This document shows, piece by piece, positions 8,437 to 23,886 of a stretch of DNA of 64,000 bases. A program made the position numbers and the translations under genes. The notes below the pieces were generated by a model. That model was not told where the DNA came from. It did not search any database and saw only the letters and a list, made by a program, of their open reading frames with translations. The stretch is from Bradyrhizobiaceae bacterium Ga0074131. GTDB lineage: Bacteria > Pseudomonadota > Alphaproteobacteria > Rhizobiales > Xanthobacteraceae. Position 1 is the first letter of the stretch. Every line of letters starts with the position of its first letter. The stretch lies in the NCBI GenBank assembly GCA_001464035.1, contig LNEC01000017.1, forward strand, positions 310,001 through 374,000. The letters run 5' to 3'.

Positions 8437-9637
8437 GATCCTCTTGTTGGCTGTTTCCGCCTTGCAGCGCAACGCCTTGCGCTCGGCGCTGGCTGCGCTC
8501 GGCATCGTTATCGGCGTGAGTGCCGTGGTCGCGATGGTGACGATCGGGCGCGGGAGCAACGCCAAGGTGAAGGAACAGATCGACCAGCTCGGCATGCAAT
8601 TGCTGACGCTCCGCGTCGGCCAGGACACTCGCGGCGGCAAGGGTGCGCAGATCGAGGCGAAACCATTCACGCGCGCCGACGTCGAAGCCATCCGCCTGTT
8701 CCGCCGCGAATTGCAGGTCGTCGCGCCCGTCGCCTCACAACCCGCTCGCGTCGTTTTGCGACAGGCAAACTGGGTCGCCGATATTACTGGTGCAGACAAC
8801 GATTTTTTCGTCGCCAAGCAATGGAGCCTCGCCGCGGGCCGGCATTTCTCCGGTCACGAAATGCAGGCCGGCAAGAACGTTTGCATTGTCGGAGCGACCA
8901 TCCATCAGCGGCTGGCCGGCGGCGGTACAGCAGTCGGCGAAACTATCCGCGTCAGGATGTTGCCCTGCGAAGTGATCGGGGTGCTTCGAAAGCGAGGGCA
9001 GTCGGGGCTGTCGCAGGACGACGATAACATCGTGGTCATGCCGCTCGCGGGGTATCAGCGCACGATCCAGGGTAACGTGGATATCCAGTCGGTCATCGTC
9101 CTGGTCCGGCACGGCGTCGATCCCTCGGGCATGAAAAAGCGGATCGAAGAATTGATGCGCGAACGGCGCGGAATTGCCGCTGGACAGGCCGACAACTTCC
9201 ATGTGCTCGAGATGCGCCAGGTCGCTGAGGCTATGGCGAGCACGTCGCGGACGCTGACCGCGTTGTTGACCGCCATCGCAGCGATCAGCCTGCTGGTGGG
9301 CGGCGTAGGGATCATGAATATCATGTTGGTTTCGGTCGCGGACCGGACTGCGGAAACCGGAATCCGCCTCGCCATCGGAGCGCTGCCGAGTCAGATCAAG
9401 GCGGAGGTGCTTGCCGAAGGGGTTTTGCTGGCAGTCGGCGGCGGACTGGCCGGCATCGTTGCCGGGCTGATTCTTGCAGCGGTCGTCTGCTTCTGGCTTC
9501 AGACTCCGCTCGTCGTGGATCCCGCAACCGTCGTGATCGCCGTGGCTGCATCTTGCGCGATCGGAATCCTGTTCGGTTACATGCCGGCCGCGAGGGCTGC
9601 GCAGCTCGGCCCGATCGAAGCACTCTCCCGCGAATAG
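8426..9637 (+). CDS. MacB-type ABC transporter permease (FtsX-like)
   Basis: A 403-residue permease with four expected transmembrane segments: one near the N-terminus (RSALAALGIVIGVSAVVAMVTIGRG) and three in the C-terminal FtsX domain (around residues 275-300, 330-360 and 365-390). A large periplasmic MacB core domain lies between. The motif GGVGIMNIMLVSVADRTAETGIRLAIGA is diagnostic of the family. I chose the ATG at 8426, which has GGAGG eight bases upstream, over in-frame ATGs at 8411 and 8336. The substrate is unknown. The upstream RTX gene is an obvious candidate to test, although RTX proteins normally leave by HlyBD systems. Confidence 0.88.
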   Translation: MAYEILLLAVSALQRNALRSALAALGIVIGVSAVVAMVTIGRGSNAKVKEQIDQLGMQLLTLRVGQDTRGGKGAQIEAKPFTRADVEAIRLFRRELQVVAPVASQPARVVLRQANWVADITGADNDFFVAKQWSLAAGRHFSGHEMQAGKNVCIVGATIHQRLAGGGTAVGETIRVRMLPCEVIGVLRKRGQSGLSQDDDNIVVMPLAGYQRTIQGNVDIQSVIVLVRHGVDPSGMKKRIEELMRERRGIAAGQADNFHVLEMRQVAEAMASTSRTLTALLTAIAAISLLVGGVGIMNIMLVSVADRTAETGIRLAIGALPSQIKAEVLAEGVLLAVGGGLAGIVAGLILAAVVCFWLQTPLVVDPATVVIAVAASCAIGILFGYMPAARAAQLGPIEALSRE

Positions 9638-9707
9638 TCGAACGGTGCCGCGCCGACGGGCCGGGGCTCGTCATGTAGCCGGCTGCCAGCACGCAATGAC
9701 GTACGCA

Positions 9708-9735
9708 GAAAGGGCCCGGAAGCCCGGGCCCTTTC
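9708..9735. terminator. Bidirectional terminator between convergent genes
   Basis: A perfect 12-base-pair stem (GAAAGGGCCCGG and its complement) with a four-base loop lies between the permease gene and the convergent Ser/Asn-repeat gene. A-tract and T-tract bases at the stem ends would let it work in both directions. Confidence 0.75.
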
Positions 9736-9773
9736 CTCGTTGCCATCGATCGGCCGAACTTGGCCCAGCCCGC

Positions 9774-10049
9774 TTAGCGCGAGCTGTTGGAGCTTGAGTT
9801 CGACGAGCTGTTCGAGCTGGAGTTCGAAGAGCTGTTCGAGCTGGAGTTCGAAGATGTGTTGGAGCTTGAGTTCGACGAAGTGTTGGAGCTGGAGTTCGAC
9901 GAACTGTTACTGGCCAGAATGATCTGGCCCTGCTCGGCCTTCACGACGTTGACCGCGGGGCCGAACGGTGCCCCGACAGCCGCCTGAGCGCCGGTCGTTC
10001 CGAGTGCCAGCACGATCGCACTGGCCGTGAACATGATCTCTCGTTTCAT
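9774..10049 (-). CDS. Small secreted Ser/Asn-repeat protein
   Basis: A 91-residue protein with a clear Sec signal peptide (MKREIMFTASAIVLALG, cleavage after AQA near residue 23). A short linker ending IILAS (about residues 24-47) follows. From residue 48 to the end it is nearly pure four-residue units of one Asn and three Ser, twice with Thr in place of one Ser. GAGG lies upstream of the ATG. The repeat is hydrophilic and uncharged. Function is unknown; possibilities include a cell-surface spacer, a glycosylation substrate or an ice- or water-binding layer. The unit count is likely to vary between strains because the DNA repeats every 12 bases. Confidence 0.7.
   Translation of the reverse strand: MKREIMFTASAIVLALGTTGAQAAVGAPFGPAVNVVKAEQGQIILASNSSSNSSSNTSSNSSSNTSSNSSSNSSSNSSSNSSSNSSSNSSR
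9780..9908 (-). repeat. 12-base tandem repeat encoding Asn-Ser-Ser-Ser units
   Basis: About ten copies of a 12-base unit read on the minus strand as one Asn codon followed by three Ser codons, with scattered synonymous changes and two Ser-to-Thr changes. The repeat fills the 3' half of the small secreted protein gene. Slippage there would change protein length without a frameshift. Confidence 0.75.
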
Positions 10050-10184
10050 AGCAAGATCCTCTTTCCTTAGGTTGCGATACGGGGTCGGTTTCTCGTTGAC
10101 CCCAGAATGAAACGAAGCGCGGCGATGACTTATTCCTAAAGGCCGACGAGGTTCCAGTGCCTCGTGTACAATGTCGCCGTCGCC

Positions 10185-10997
10185 TCATCGTTTCGCCCGT
10201 GCAAACTTTCGATACCAGCCCTCGGAAGCTTGGGTGTTCCGCAGAATCCGCTGGCGCTCGCGCTCCTCAACCGCGGTCTCCGCCGCAACGACGGGCACGA
10301 GGCGTTCGTTTGTGGTACTTTCCTTCCGCAGTAGGAGGTCGACTTCATCACGCCTGAATGGAATGACCTGCACCAGCGGCGTACCCTTCTCGATGACGTG
10401 GACTCCATCGGATCCGGTCGCGATAAAGGGAAAGTTGATCAGCGACGGATAGGTATCGGTATCGACAACGCCGGCCAGGATCTCGACGGGAAGCATGGGC
10501 CGGTTGAGCGGTGCGACGAAGAGGCAGCTCCAGCCAGGCGGCGTCTTGATCGTCCAGTAGTTGTGAAACTTCATGGGCGGCCTGTCCGCGAGGGGGTGTC
10601 CGGCGATCTGATAGCTGCCGTGATTGCTCACCATCACCCGGTCGAACTCCCAGCCGGCATCCACCTTGCGGCCTTGCTCGCTGATCTGCAGACGCACCGT
10701 CGCAGCGATCGGCAGAACAAAGCCGAGCGTCATTGCATCGAGGAACGGCATGCAACGCTTGATGGTCAGGCCGTTATTCGTGGCCGAAAGCACCGATTGA
10801 TCGACGGGCGGAATGCGTCGAAACCACTCCGGCAGCGCCGACTTGGCCGGCGCAGGCTCGGCAATGACGCCGCAATCCTCCGGTTGGCACAGAAATTCGA
10901 TCGAGTTCTCATTGTTGACCCGCAGCTCGGCGTCTGTTTGTGCGCGGGATCCTTTGGCGTCCGGTTCCGGCGCGCGGCGATTGGAAAGAAATAGCAT
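10185..10997 (-). CDS. Conserved hypothetical protein (possibly DUF6065 family)
   Basis: A 270-residue soluble protein with no signal peptide or membrane segment. Readable landmarks are an early IEFLCQPEDCG stretch, then PEWFRRIPPVD, KRCMPFLDAMTLGFVLP, an FHNYWTIKTPPGWSCLF core and a C-terminal charged helix (about 225-260). The pattern brings the DUF6065 family to mind, but I am not certain. I chose the ATG at 10997 because GAGGAG sits six bases before it; the reading frame runs upstream to 11153 without a good site. No function can be proposed from the neighbours. Confidence 0.7.
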   Translation of the reverse strand: MLFLSNRRAPEPDAKGSRAQTDAELRVNNENSIEFLCQPEDCGVIAEPAPAKSALPEWFRRIPPVDQSVLSATNNGLTIKRCMPFLDAMTLGFVLPIAATVRLQISEQGRKVDAGWEFDRVMVSNHGSYQIAGHPLADRPPMKFHNYWTIKTPPGWSCLFVAPLNRPMLPVEILAGVVDTDTYPSLINFPFIATGSDGVHVIEKGTPLVQVIPFRRDEVDLLLRKESTTNERLVPVVAAETAVEERERQRILRNTQASEGWYRKFARAKR

Positions 10998-11198
10998 CGG
11001 GGGCTCCTCATAAGCATGGCCACCCGGGAATAACGTGATCGCTGATCCGTTATTCCGCACGGTGTGGTCAAACGAAGCCCCGCTTGCTCTCTGCGTCGGC
11101 CCGCGCAATTCAGGCCGCGTGGAATCGGAATGCGCCTGGAGACATCCGTCCACGGTTCCGCAACCGGTCTCAACGAGAGCCCAGCCGTCAAGTCAACG

Positions 11199-11726
11199 TC
11201 AGGTGTTGTCCAGGAACCGGGGATGCTGAAGCGACAGATCGGGCGACGTCGCGCTGCGATCGGCCTGTGACGGGGCGGGACGTTCGACTACCAGCACGAT
11301 CGCGGTGCCAAGCAGCAACAGCAACTCAGTCGCATGCAGCCGAAGCGCCGCGCTCTCGCCGACCTGCGAGGCCAGCACCATGCTGGCAAAGCTGATCAGG
11401 CTGCCGATCGCCAGCGCGATGCCGAGCGCCTCGTCGCAGCCGCCGCTCTTGCGGATCGCAGCGCGGGTGAGGAGAGCCACAAAGAGCGCAAAGAATGCGA
11501 CGACGGTGAGCTTGCCCAGCGCCAGCAGCCAGGCGAAGCGAACCGTGTTCAGCGCCGCCAGTTGCAGATGATCGCTGATGAACAGCGCGACCGATATGTT
11601 CGGCCGCTCGTAAAGGCCGTGGATCGGCGAAATCATGATCTTGCAGGCGACGATGGTCCAGGTCGGAATGAAATAGGCCGCCAGCAGCGCGCCGTTGAAA
11701 GAGCTGATCCGCCAGTTTGTCGACAT
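11199..11726 (-). CDS. Hypothetical four-helix integral membrane protein
   Basis: A 175-residue protein with about four hydrophobic helices, near residues 12-32, 60-90, 100-122 and 130-148. Short charged loops separate them and the C-terminal tail (about 150-175) is hydrophilic. I recognise no family motif. The start at 11726 (MSTNWRISSFNG) is the only sensible one in the frame. It is on the same strand as the upstream-numbered hypothetical protein but about 200 bases away, and divergent from livH. Confidence 0.6.
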   Translation of the reverse strand: MSTNWRISSFNGALLAAYFIPTWTIVACKIMISPIHGLYERPNISVALFISDHLQLAALNTVRFAWLLALGKLTVVAFFALFVALLTRAAIRKSGGCDEALGIALAIGSLISFASMVLASQVGESAALRLHATELLLLLGTAIVLVVERPAPSQADRSATSPDLSLQHPRFLDNT

Positions 11727-12161
11727 GCCGCTTCCCGCTCGTCCGCAGCGCTCCCGACCGGAGCGGCGGCTTGCGGGCGAGGTAACGCGCTTAAACTCCG
11801 GCCGGCAATTTAAACCATTTGTTTACCTTAATGGCCGAAGCGGCGGACCAGCGTACCTCTCTTCCCCGCCTTCAGCCGTCGCCCCAGGGGTGACCCGGAG
11901 GGTCCACCGCCTTTGCACGGGGTTGTTTTGCGAAAAAAGGATAGCCGGGTCGAGGGGCGCGGCCGGGGAACTTGAATAGCGGGTGTTCGGGCCCATGGCG
12001 GCAACTTGACCGGGAACCCCGGCTTCAAAATGCCCCATGTACAAGCCCCTTCAGCCGCCCCTCGCATGTTGCCGCTTCCAGGTCCCGCTGTTAGAAAATC
12101 ACACGACGCGGCGTACCGGCTGCCGGGGCCACCGCCGCGTCATCCCAACGAACGGCAGCGC
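11727..12161. other. Divergent intergenic region upstream of livH
   Basis: These 435 bases separate the membrane-protein gene (minus) from livH (plus). They should hold both promoters. An AT-richer patch around 11800-11830 is the only feature that stands out. Short open frames here lack good ribosome-binding sites and were not called. Confidence 0.5.
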
Positions 12162-13076
12162 ATGGATTATTTCGCCCAGCAACTCATCAACGGCATCGTG
12201 CTGGGCTCGATCTATGGCCTGATCGCCATCGGCTACACCATGGTCTACGGCATCGTCGGCATGATTAATTTCGCCCATGGCGATATTTTCATGATCGGCG
12301 GCTTCATCGCGCTGATCTCGTTTTTGATCCTGGTCTCGTTCGGCCTCACCGTCGTTCCCGTGATCCTGCTGATCGTGCTCTTGGTATCGATGGCGATCAC
12401 CGCGCTGTACGGCTGGACGGTGGAGCGCATCGCCTATCGGCCGCTGCGGCATTCGTTCCGCCTCGCCCCGATGCTGTCGGCGATCGGCATGTCGTTCGTG
12501 CTGACCAATTATTCGCAGGTGGCGCAGGGTGCCCGGGTCAAGCCGGTACCGCCGATCATCACAGGCGGCTATACCCTGTATGAGGCCGACGGGTTCGTGG
12601 TGCGGCTGTCCAATGTGCAGATCATCGTCGTGATCACCACCGTCGTGCTGCTCGCGATCTTCACCTGGATGGTGGCGCGGACGCGGTTGGGGCGCGACAT
12701 GCGCGCCTGCGAACAGGACCAGACCATGGCGGCGCTGCTCGGGGTCGACGTCGACCGCACCATATCCATGACGTTCGTCATTGGCGCAGCGCTCGCCGCC
12801 GTCGCCGGCATGATGTACCTGCTGTATTACGGCCTGGTCGATTTCTTCATGGGGTTCGTCGCCGGGATCAAGGCCTTCACCGCGGCCGTGCTCGGCGGCA
12901 TCGGTTCGCTGCCCGGCGCGATGCTGGGCGGACTCCTGATCGGCCTGATCGAGACCATGTGGTCGGCATATTTCTCGGTCGAATACAAGGATGTCGCTGC
13001 GTTCTCGATCCTGATCGTCGTGCTGATTTTCCTGCCCACCGGCCTGCTCGGCCGGCCCGAAGTCGAAAAAGTCTGA
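12162..13076 (+). CDS. livH: Branched-chain amino-acid-type ABC transporter permease LivH
   Basis: A 304-residue permease of the LivH family. It opens with INGIVLGSIYGLIAIGYTMVYGIVGMINFAHGD, the family hallmark, has about eight membrane helices and carries the conserved cytoplasmic loop with RDMRACEQDQTMAALLGVDVDRTISMTF. I chose the ATG at 12162 because homology begins there; the frame stays open upstream without coding character. Its stop overlaps the livM start (TGATG). With LivM, LivG, LivF and the binding protein it forms a complete importer for branched-chain or other hydrophobic amino acids. Confidence 0.93.
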   Translation: MDYFAQQLINGIVLGSIYGLIAIGYTMVYGIVGMINFAHGDIFMIGGFIALISFLILVSFGLTVVPVILLIVLLVSMAITALYGWTVERIAYRPLRHSFRLAPMLSAIGMSFVLTNYSQVAQGARVKPVPPIITGGYTLYEADGFVVRLSNVQIIVVITTVVLLAIFTWMVARTRLGRDMRACEQDQTMAALLGVDVDRTISMTFVIGAALAAVAGMMYLLYYGLVDFFMGFVAGIKAFTAAVLGGIGSLPGAMLGGLLIGLIETMWSAYFSVEYKDVAAFSILIVVLIFLPTGLLGRPEVEKV

Positions 13077-14413
13077 TGGCCGGCGTGACGGCAGCACCCG
13101 CATCCCGTTCATCGGCTGCATCGTACGCGCCCGGCGCAGCCTTCATCTTCAAGAAGGCCCTGATCAGCGCCCTGGTGGCGCTGGTGCTGTTTTCGCTGAT
13201 GATCGGGGTCCGCACCGATGCCGGCCCTGACGGCCAGCTCACCTACTGGACCCGGTTCGGCGATCTCGCCGCCATGGTCGCGACCGTGTTCGGCGGCAGC
13301 ATCGTCGTCGAATTGCTGCGGCAGTGGTGGGGGCCGGTCGGCACCGTCAGGATCGTGCCGCCTTCGGTGCAAAGCGGTCTCGCGGTCGCGCGGCGCGCGA
13401 TCGCGCCGCTGCTGCTGGTGTTCACCTTCCTGGTGCCGGTGATCTTCTACAACGAGCGCTACATTCTCGATCTCGGCATTCTCGTCTTGACCTATGTGAT
13501 GCTGGGATGGGGCCTGAACGTGGTGGTCGGCCTCGCCGGCCTGCTCGACCTCGGCTATGTTGCGTTCTACGCCGTCGGCGCCTATTCGTATGCGCTGCTG
13601 GCGACCAACTTCGGATTTTCATTCTGGATCTGCCTGCCGCTGGCCGGAATTCTCGCGGCGTTCTGCGGCGTGCTGCTGGGTTTTCCGGTGTTGCGCCTGC
13701 GCGGCGACTATCTCGCGATCGTCACGCTGGCGTTCGGCGAAATCATCCGCCTCGTAATCATCAACTGGCAGAGCCTGACCGGCGGCCCGAACGGCGTCAC
13801 CGGGATTCCCCGGCCTACCCTGTTCGGCATTCCCCTGACGCCGGGCGACGACGGTCTTGCCGCCATGCTCGGCATCGAATTCTCGACAACCCACCGCATC
13901 GTGTTTCTGTTCTATTTGATCCTAGCGCTGGCGCTACTCACCAACTGGGTGACGATCCGGCTGCGACGCTTGCCGATCGGCCGTGCCTGGGAAGCGCTGC
14001 GCGAGGACGAGGTCGCCTGCCGCGCGCTCGGCATCAACACCACCACGACGAAACTCACGGCATTCGCCACCGGCGCCATGTTCGGCGGCCTCGCCGGCGC
14101 GTTCTTCGCCACGCGGCAGGGTTTCATCAGCCCGGAATCCTTCACCTTCCACGAATCGGCGCTGGTGCTGGCGATCGTCGTGCTCGGCGGCATGGGCTCG
14201 CAGCTCGGCGTCGCCCTCGCCGCACTGGTCATGATCGGCGGTTTTGAGCTGTTTCGCGGACTCGAACAGTTCCGCATGCTGGTGTTCGGGCTCGCCATGG
14301 TGCTGCTGATGATCTGGCGGCCGCGCGGGCTGATCGGACACCGCGCCCCGACAGTGTTCCTGCACCATAACCAGGCCATCTCATCCGACCTCGTCAAGGA
14401 GGGGCACGGATGA
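13076..14413 (+). CDS. livM: Branched-chain amino-acid-type ABC transporter permease LivM
   Basis: A 445-residue LivM-family permease. The core has VVVGLAGLLDLGYVAFYAVGAYSYALLA, LRLRGDYLAIVTLAFGEIIRL and the loop GRAWEALREDEVACRALGIN that couples to the ATPases. An N-terminal extension of about 120 residues includes one or two extra hydrophobic helices. Many LivM proteins from this group have such an extension. The ATG overlaps the livH stop by one base and the stop overlaps the livG start (ATGA), so the operon is translationally coupled. Confidence 0.92.
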   Translation: MAGVTAAPASRSSAASYAPGAAFIFKKALISALVALVLFSLMIGVRTDAGPDGQLTYWTRFGDLAAMVATVFGGSIVVELLRQWWGPVGTVRIVPPSVQSGLAVARRAIAPLLLVFTFLVPVIFYNERYILDLGILVLTYVMLGWGLNVVVGLAGLLDLGYVAFYAVGAYSYALLATNFGFSFWICLPLAGILAAFCGVLLGFPVLRLRGDYLAIVTLAFGEIIRLVIINWQSLTGGPNGVTGIPRPTLFGIPLTPGDDGLAAMLGIEFSTTHRIVFLFYLILALALLTNWVTIRLRRLPIGRAWEALREDEVACRALGINTTTTKLTAFATGAMFGGLAGAFFATRQGFISPESFTFHESALVLAIVVLGGMGSQLGVALAALVMIGGFELFRGLEQFRMLVFGLAMVLLMIWRPRGLIGHRAPTVFLHHNQAISSDLVKEGHG

Positions 14414-15239
14414 GCGGGGATTGCATTCTCAGCGTCGACCGCCTGTCGATGCGCTTCGGCGGCATCGTCGCCGTCAACGATCTCACCTTCAGCGCCGAAC
14501 GGCGCAAGATCACCGCCCTGATCGGCCCGAACGGCGCCGGCAAGACCACGGTGTTCAACTGCATCACCGGCTTCTACAAGCCGAGCGGCGGCAGCCTGAA
14601 ACTCACGCATGGCGACGGCCGGGAAATTCAGCTTGAGCGTCTGAACGATTTCCGGATCTCCAAGCAGGCAAGGGTCGCGCGCACCTTCCAGAACATCCGG
14701 CTGTTTCCGGGCATGACCGCGCTGGAAAACCTGATGGTCGCCCAGCACAACGCGTTGATGCGGGCGTCCGGGTTGACCTTTCTGGGGTTGATCGGCGCGC
14801 CGTCCTGGCGCGCCGCCGAGAAGCGCGCGATCGACCTGTCGAAGCTCTGGCTCGAGCGCATCGGCCTGTTGGCGCGGGCCGACGACGCCGCCGGCAATCT
14901 GCCCTATGGCGACCAGCGGCGCCTCGAAATCGCCCGCGCGATGTGCACCGAGCCTGCCTTGTTGTGCCTCGACGAACCGGCCGCCGGGCTGAACGCGCGG
15001 GAGAGTGCTGCGCTGAGCGAACTGCTGCTCGCGATCCGCGCCGACCACGGCGCCTCGATCCTGCTGATCGAGCATGACATGTCGGTGGTGATGGAAATTT
15101 CCGACCAGGTGGTCGTGATGGATTACGGCGTCAAGATCGCCGAAGGCACGCCCCGGCAGATCCGCGACGATCCCAAGGTGATCGCGGCCTATCTCGGCGC
15201 CGACGAGGACGAAGCGATCGCGGTGATGGAGAGCGGGAC

Positions 15240-15243
<4 letters not shown>
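14410..15243 (+). CDS. livG: Branched-chain amino-acid-type ABC transporter ATPase LivG
   Basis: A 277-residue ATPase. The Walker A motif is GPNGAGKTT, followed by the LivG-typical Q-loop ARTFQNIRLFPGMTALENLMVAQHN, a degenerate signature LPYGDQRRLEIARA and Walker B LLCLDEPAAGLN with H-loop LIEHDMSVVMEISD. LivG uses this YGxQR signature instead of LSGGQ. It starts at an ATG overlapping the livM stop. It pairs with LivF to energise LivHM. Confidence 0.93.
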
Positions 15244-15986
<743 letters not shown>

Positions 15987-16153
15987 CACGCCCGGATATA
16001 CGCCAGGCTGCGGCAAGATGCTGCGATTGAACCGGGGATTCGCCGCAAAATTGCCGATGACTTCACGGCAAAATCGGTCGACAATGACCGCGATTTTCGA
16101 ACCCCGGCGGGCTGCCGGGGCAAGTCCCCCAGAGATCACCGCGAGGACCACCT

Positions 16154-17272
16154 ATGAAATCATTGAAACTCATCGGCCTGGCATTGGGCGCGTCATTGGC
16201 GTTGTCGACGGCGGCGCTGGCGCAGGACATCAGCATCGCAGTGGCGGGCCCGATGACGGGCGGCGAATCCGCCTTCGGCCGGCAGATGAAGAACGGCGCC
16301 GAACAGGCGGTGGCGGACATCAACGCCGCCGGCGGCGTGCTCGGCAAGAAGCTGGCGCTGCAGATCGGCGACGACGCCTGCGATCCCAAGCAGGCCCGCT
16401 CGGTAGCGGAAAAGTTCGCCAGCGCAAAAATCCCGTTCGTCGCCGGCCACTTCTGCTCGTCCTCGTCGATCCCGGCGTCAGAAGCCTATGCCGACGGCAA
16501 CGTGCTGCAGATTACGCCGGCCTCGACCAATCCGCTGTTCACCGAGCGCAAGCTCTGGAACGTGGCGCGGGTCTGCGGCCGTGACGATCAACAGGGTCTG
16601 GTCGCCGCCGACTTCATCGTCAAGAACTACAAGGGCAAGAACGTCGCCATCCTCAACGACAAGACCACCTACGGCAAGGGTCTTGCCGACGAAACCAAGA
16701 AGGCGCTCAACAAGGCCGGCATGACCGAGAAGATGTTCGAATCCTACAACAAGGGCGACAAGGACTTTAACTCCATCGTGTCGCGCCTGAAGCGCGATAA
16801 CATCGATCTCGTCTTTGTCGGCGGATATCATCAGGAATCGGGCCTGATCCTGCGTCAGATGCGAGATCAGGGGCTGAAGACCGTGCTGATGGCGGGCGAC
16901 GCCCTGAACGACAAGGAATTCGCTTCCATCACCGGCCCGGCCGCCGAAGGCACCCTGTTCACCTTCGGTCCCGATCCGCGCAACAAGCCGACCGCGAAGG
17001 CCATCGTCGAGAAGTTCAAGGCCAAGAACATCGATCCCGAGGGCTACACGCTCTACACCTACGCCGCGATGCAGGTCTGGGCGAAGGCGGTGGCCAAGGT
17101 CGGCTCGACCGATCCGAAAAAGGTGATGGAAGCGATCAAGGCCGGCGAATGGGACACCGTGCTCGGCAAGATGGGTTTTGATGCCAAGGGCGACATCAAG
17201 GCGATCGACTATGTCGTGTACAAGTGGGACGCCAAGGGCAACTACACCGAGATCAATCCCAAGGGCTCGTAA
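16154..17272 (+). CDS. Branched-chain amino-acid-type ABC transporter substrate-binding protein
   Basis: A 372-residue periplasmic binding protein with a signal peptide (MKSLKLIGLALGASLALSTAALA, cleaved before QDIS). The mature part starts with the LivK-like ISIAVAGPMTGGESAFGRQMKNGAEQAVADIN, and DDACDPKQARSVAEKF and GHFCSSSSIPASEAY follow. It lies just after livF and belongs to the same importer. GAGG precedes the ATG. The ligand could be leucine, isoleucine, valine or another hydrophobic amino acid; sequence alone does not decide. A strong terminator follows. Confidence 0.92.
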   Translation: MKSLKLIGLALGASLALSTAALAQDISIAVAGPMTGGESAFGRQMKNGAEQAVADINAAGGVLGKKLALQIGDDACDPKQARSVAEKFASAKIPFVAGHFCSSSSIPASEAYADGNVLQITPASTNPLFTERKLWNVARVCGRDDQQGLVAADFIVKNYKGKNVAILNDKTTYGKGLADETKKALNKAGMTEKMFESYNKGDKDFNSIVSRLKRDNIDLVFVGGYHQESGLILRQMRDQGLKTVLMAGDALNDKEFASITGPAAEGTLFTFGPDPRNKPTAKAIVEKFKAKNIDPEGYTLYTYAAMQVWAKAVAKVGSTDPKKVMEAIKAGEWDTVLGKMGFDAKGDIKAIDYVVYKWDAKGNYTEINPKGS

Positions 17273-17329
17273 GCAAGGGCTTGCAAACCAGGGGTTCGCA
17301 AGCACTCTTGCCGATATCATCGAAACCGC

Positions 17330-17355
17330 AAACGCCCCGGCTCGCCGGGGCGTTT
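17330..17355 (+). terminator. Rho-independent terminator after the liv operon
   Basis: A perfect 12-base-pair stem (AAACGCCCCGGC and its complement) with a two-base spacer, ending in TTT and followed by CTGTTC. It lies 58 bases after the binding-protein stop and closes the liv operon. Confidence 0.8.
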
Positions 17356-17600
17356 CTGTTCGGGGCGATATTCATCCTGGGAAAACGAAACGGGAAAAAG
17401 GTTCCGCGCGCATCTGGCATTTTTCGTTTGAATTGGTGGAACCAAGTGGCGTCAGACCGTCTTAACCCATTTCCGACTGGTTCCATCTAATTGATTTTGC
17501 TTGGTTACAAGCTGTTCCAACTTGATCTCTCATCGGGCAGCCAGTCTTATTGGCGCAGATACCAGCATTCAGATTCGCGCGTTCGCCTCGAGGAGACACC
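17356..17600 (+). other. Leader and promoter region of the poly-HAMP kinase
   Basis: With the terminator just upstream this makes a 328-base gene-free stretch. The part from 17400 is AT-rich relative to its surroundings and should hold the kinase promoter. I could not assign -35 and -10 boxes with confidence. GAGGAG at 17590-17595 is the ribosome-binding site of the kinase. Confidence 0.45.
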
Positions 17601-23873
<6,273 letters not shown>

Positions 23874-23886
23874 TCGGCGCACGCAA

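Noticed and set aside
9787..9987. An acidic Glu-Leu-Glu-Phe repeat frame opposite the Ser/Asn-repeat gene
   Set aside because: The opposite strand carries a signal peptide, ribosome-binding site and terminator in the right places; the acidic frame has none of these.
12099..13121. A 340-codon frame antisense to livH
   Set aside because: Asp/Arg/His-rich shadow of hydrophobic codons; livH homology on the plus strand is complete.
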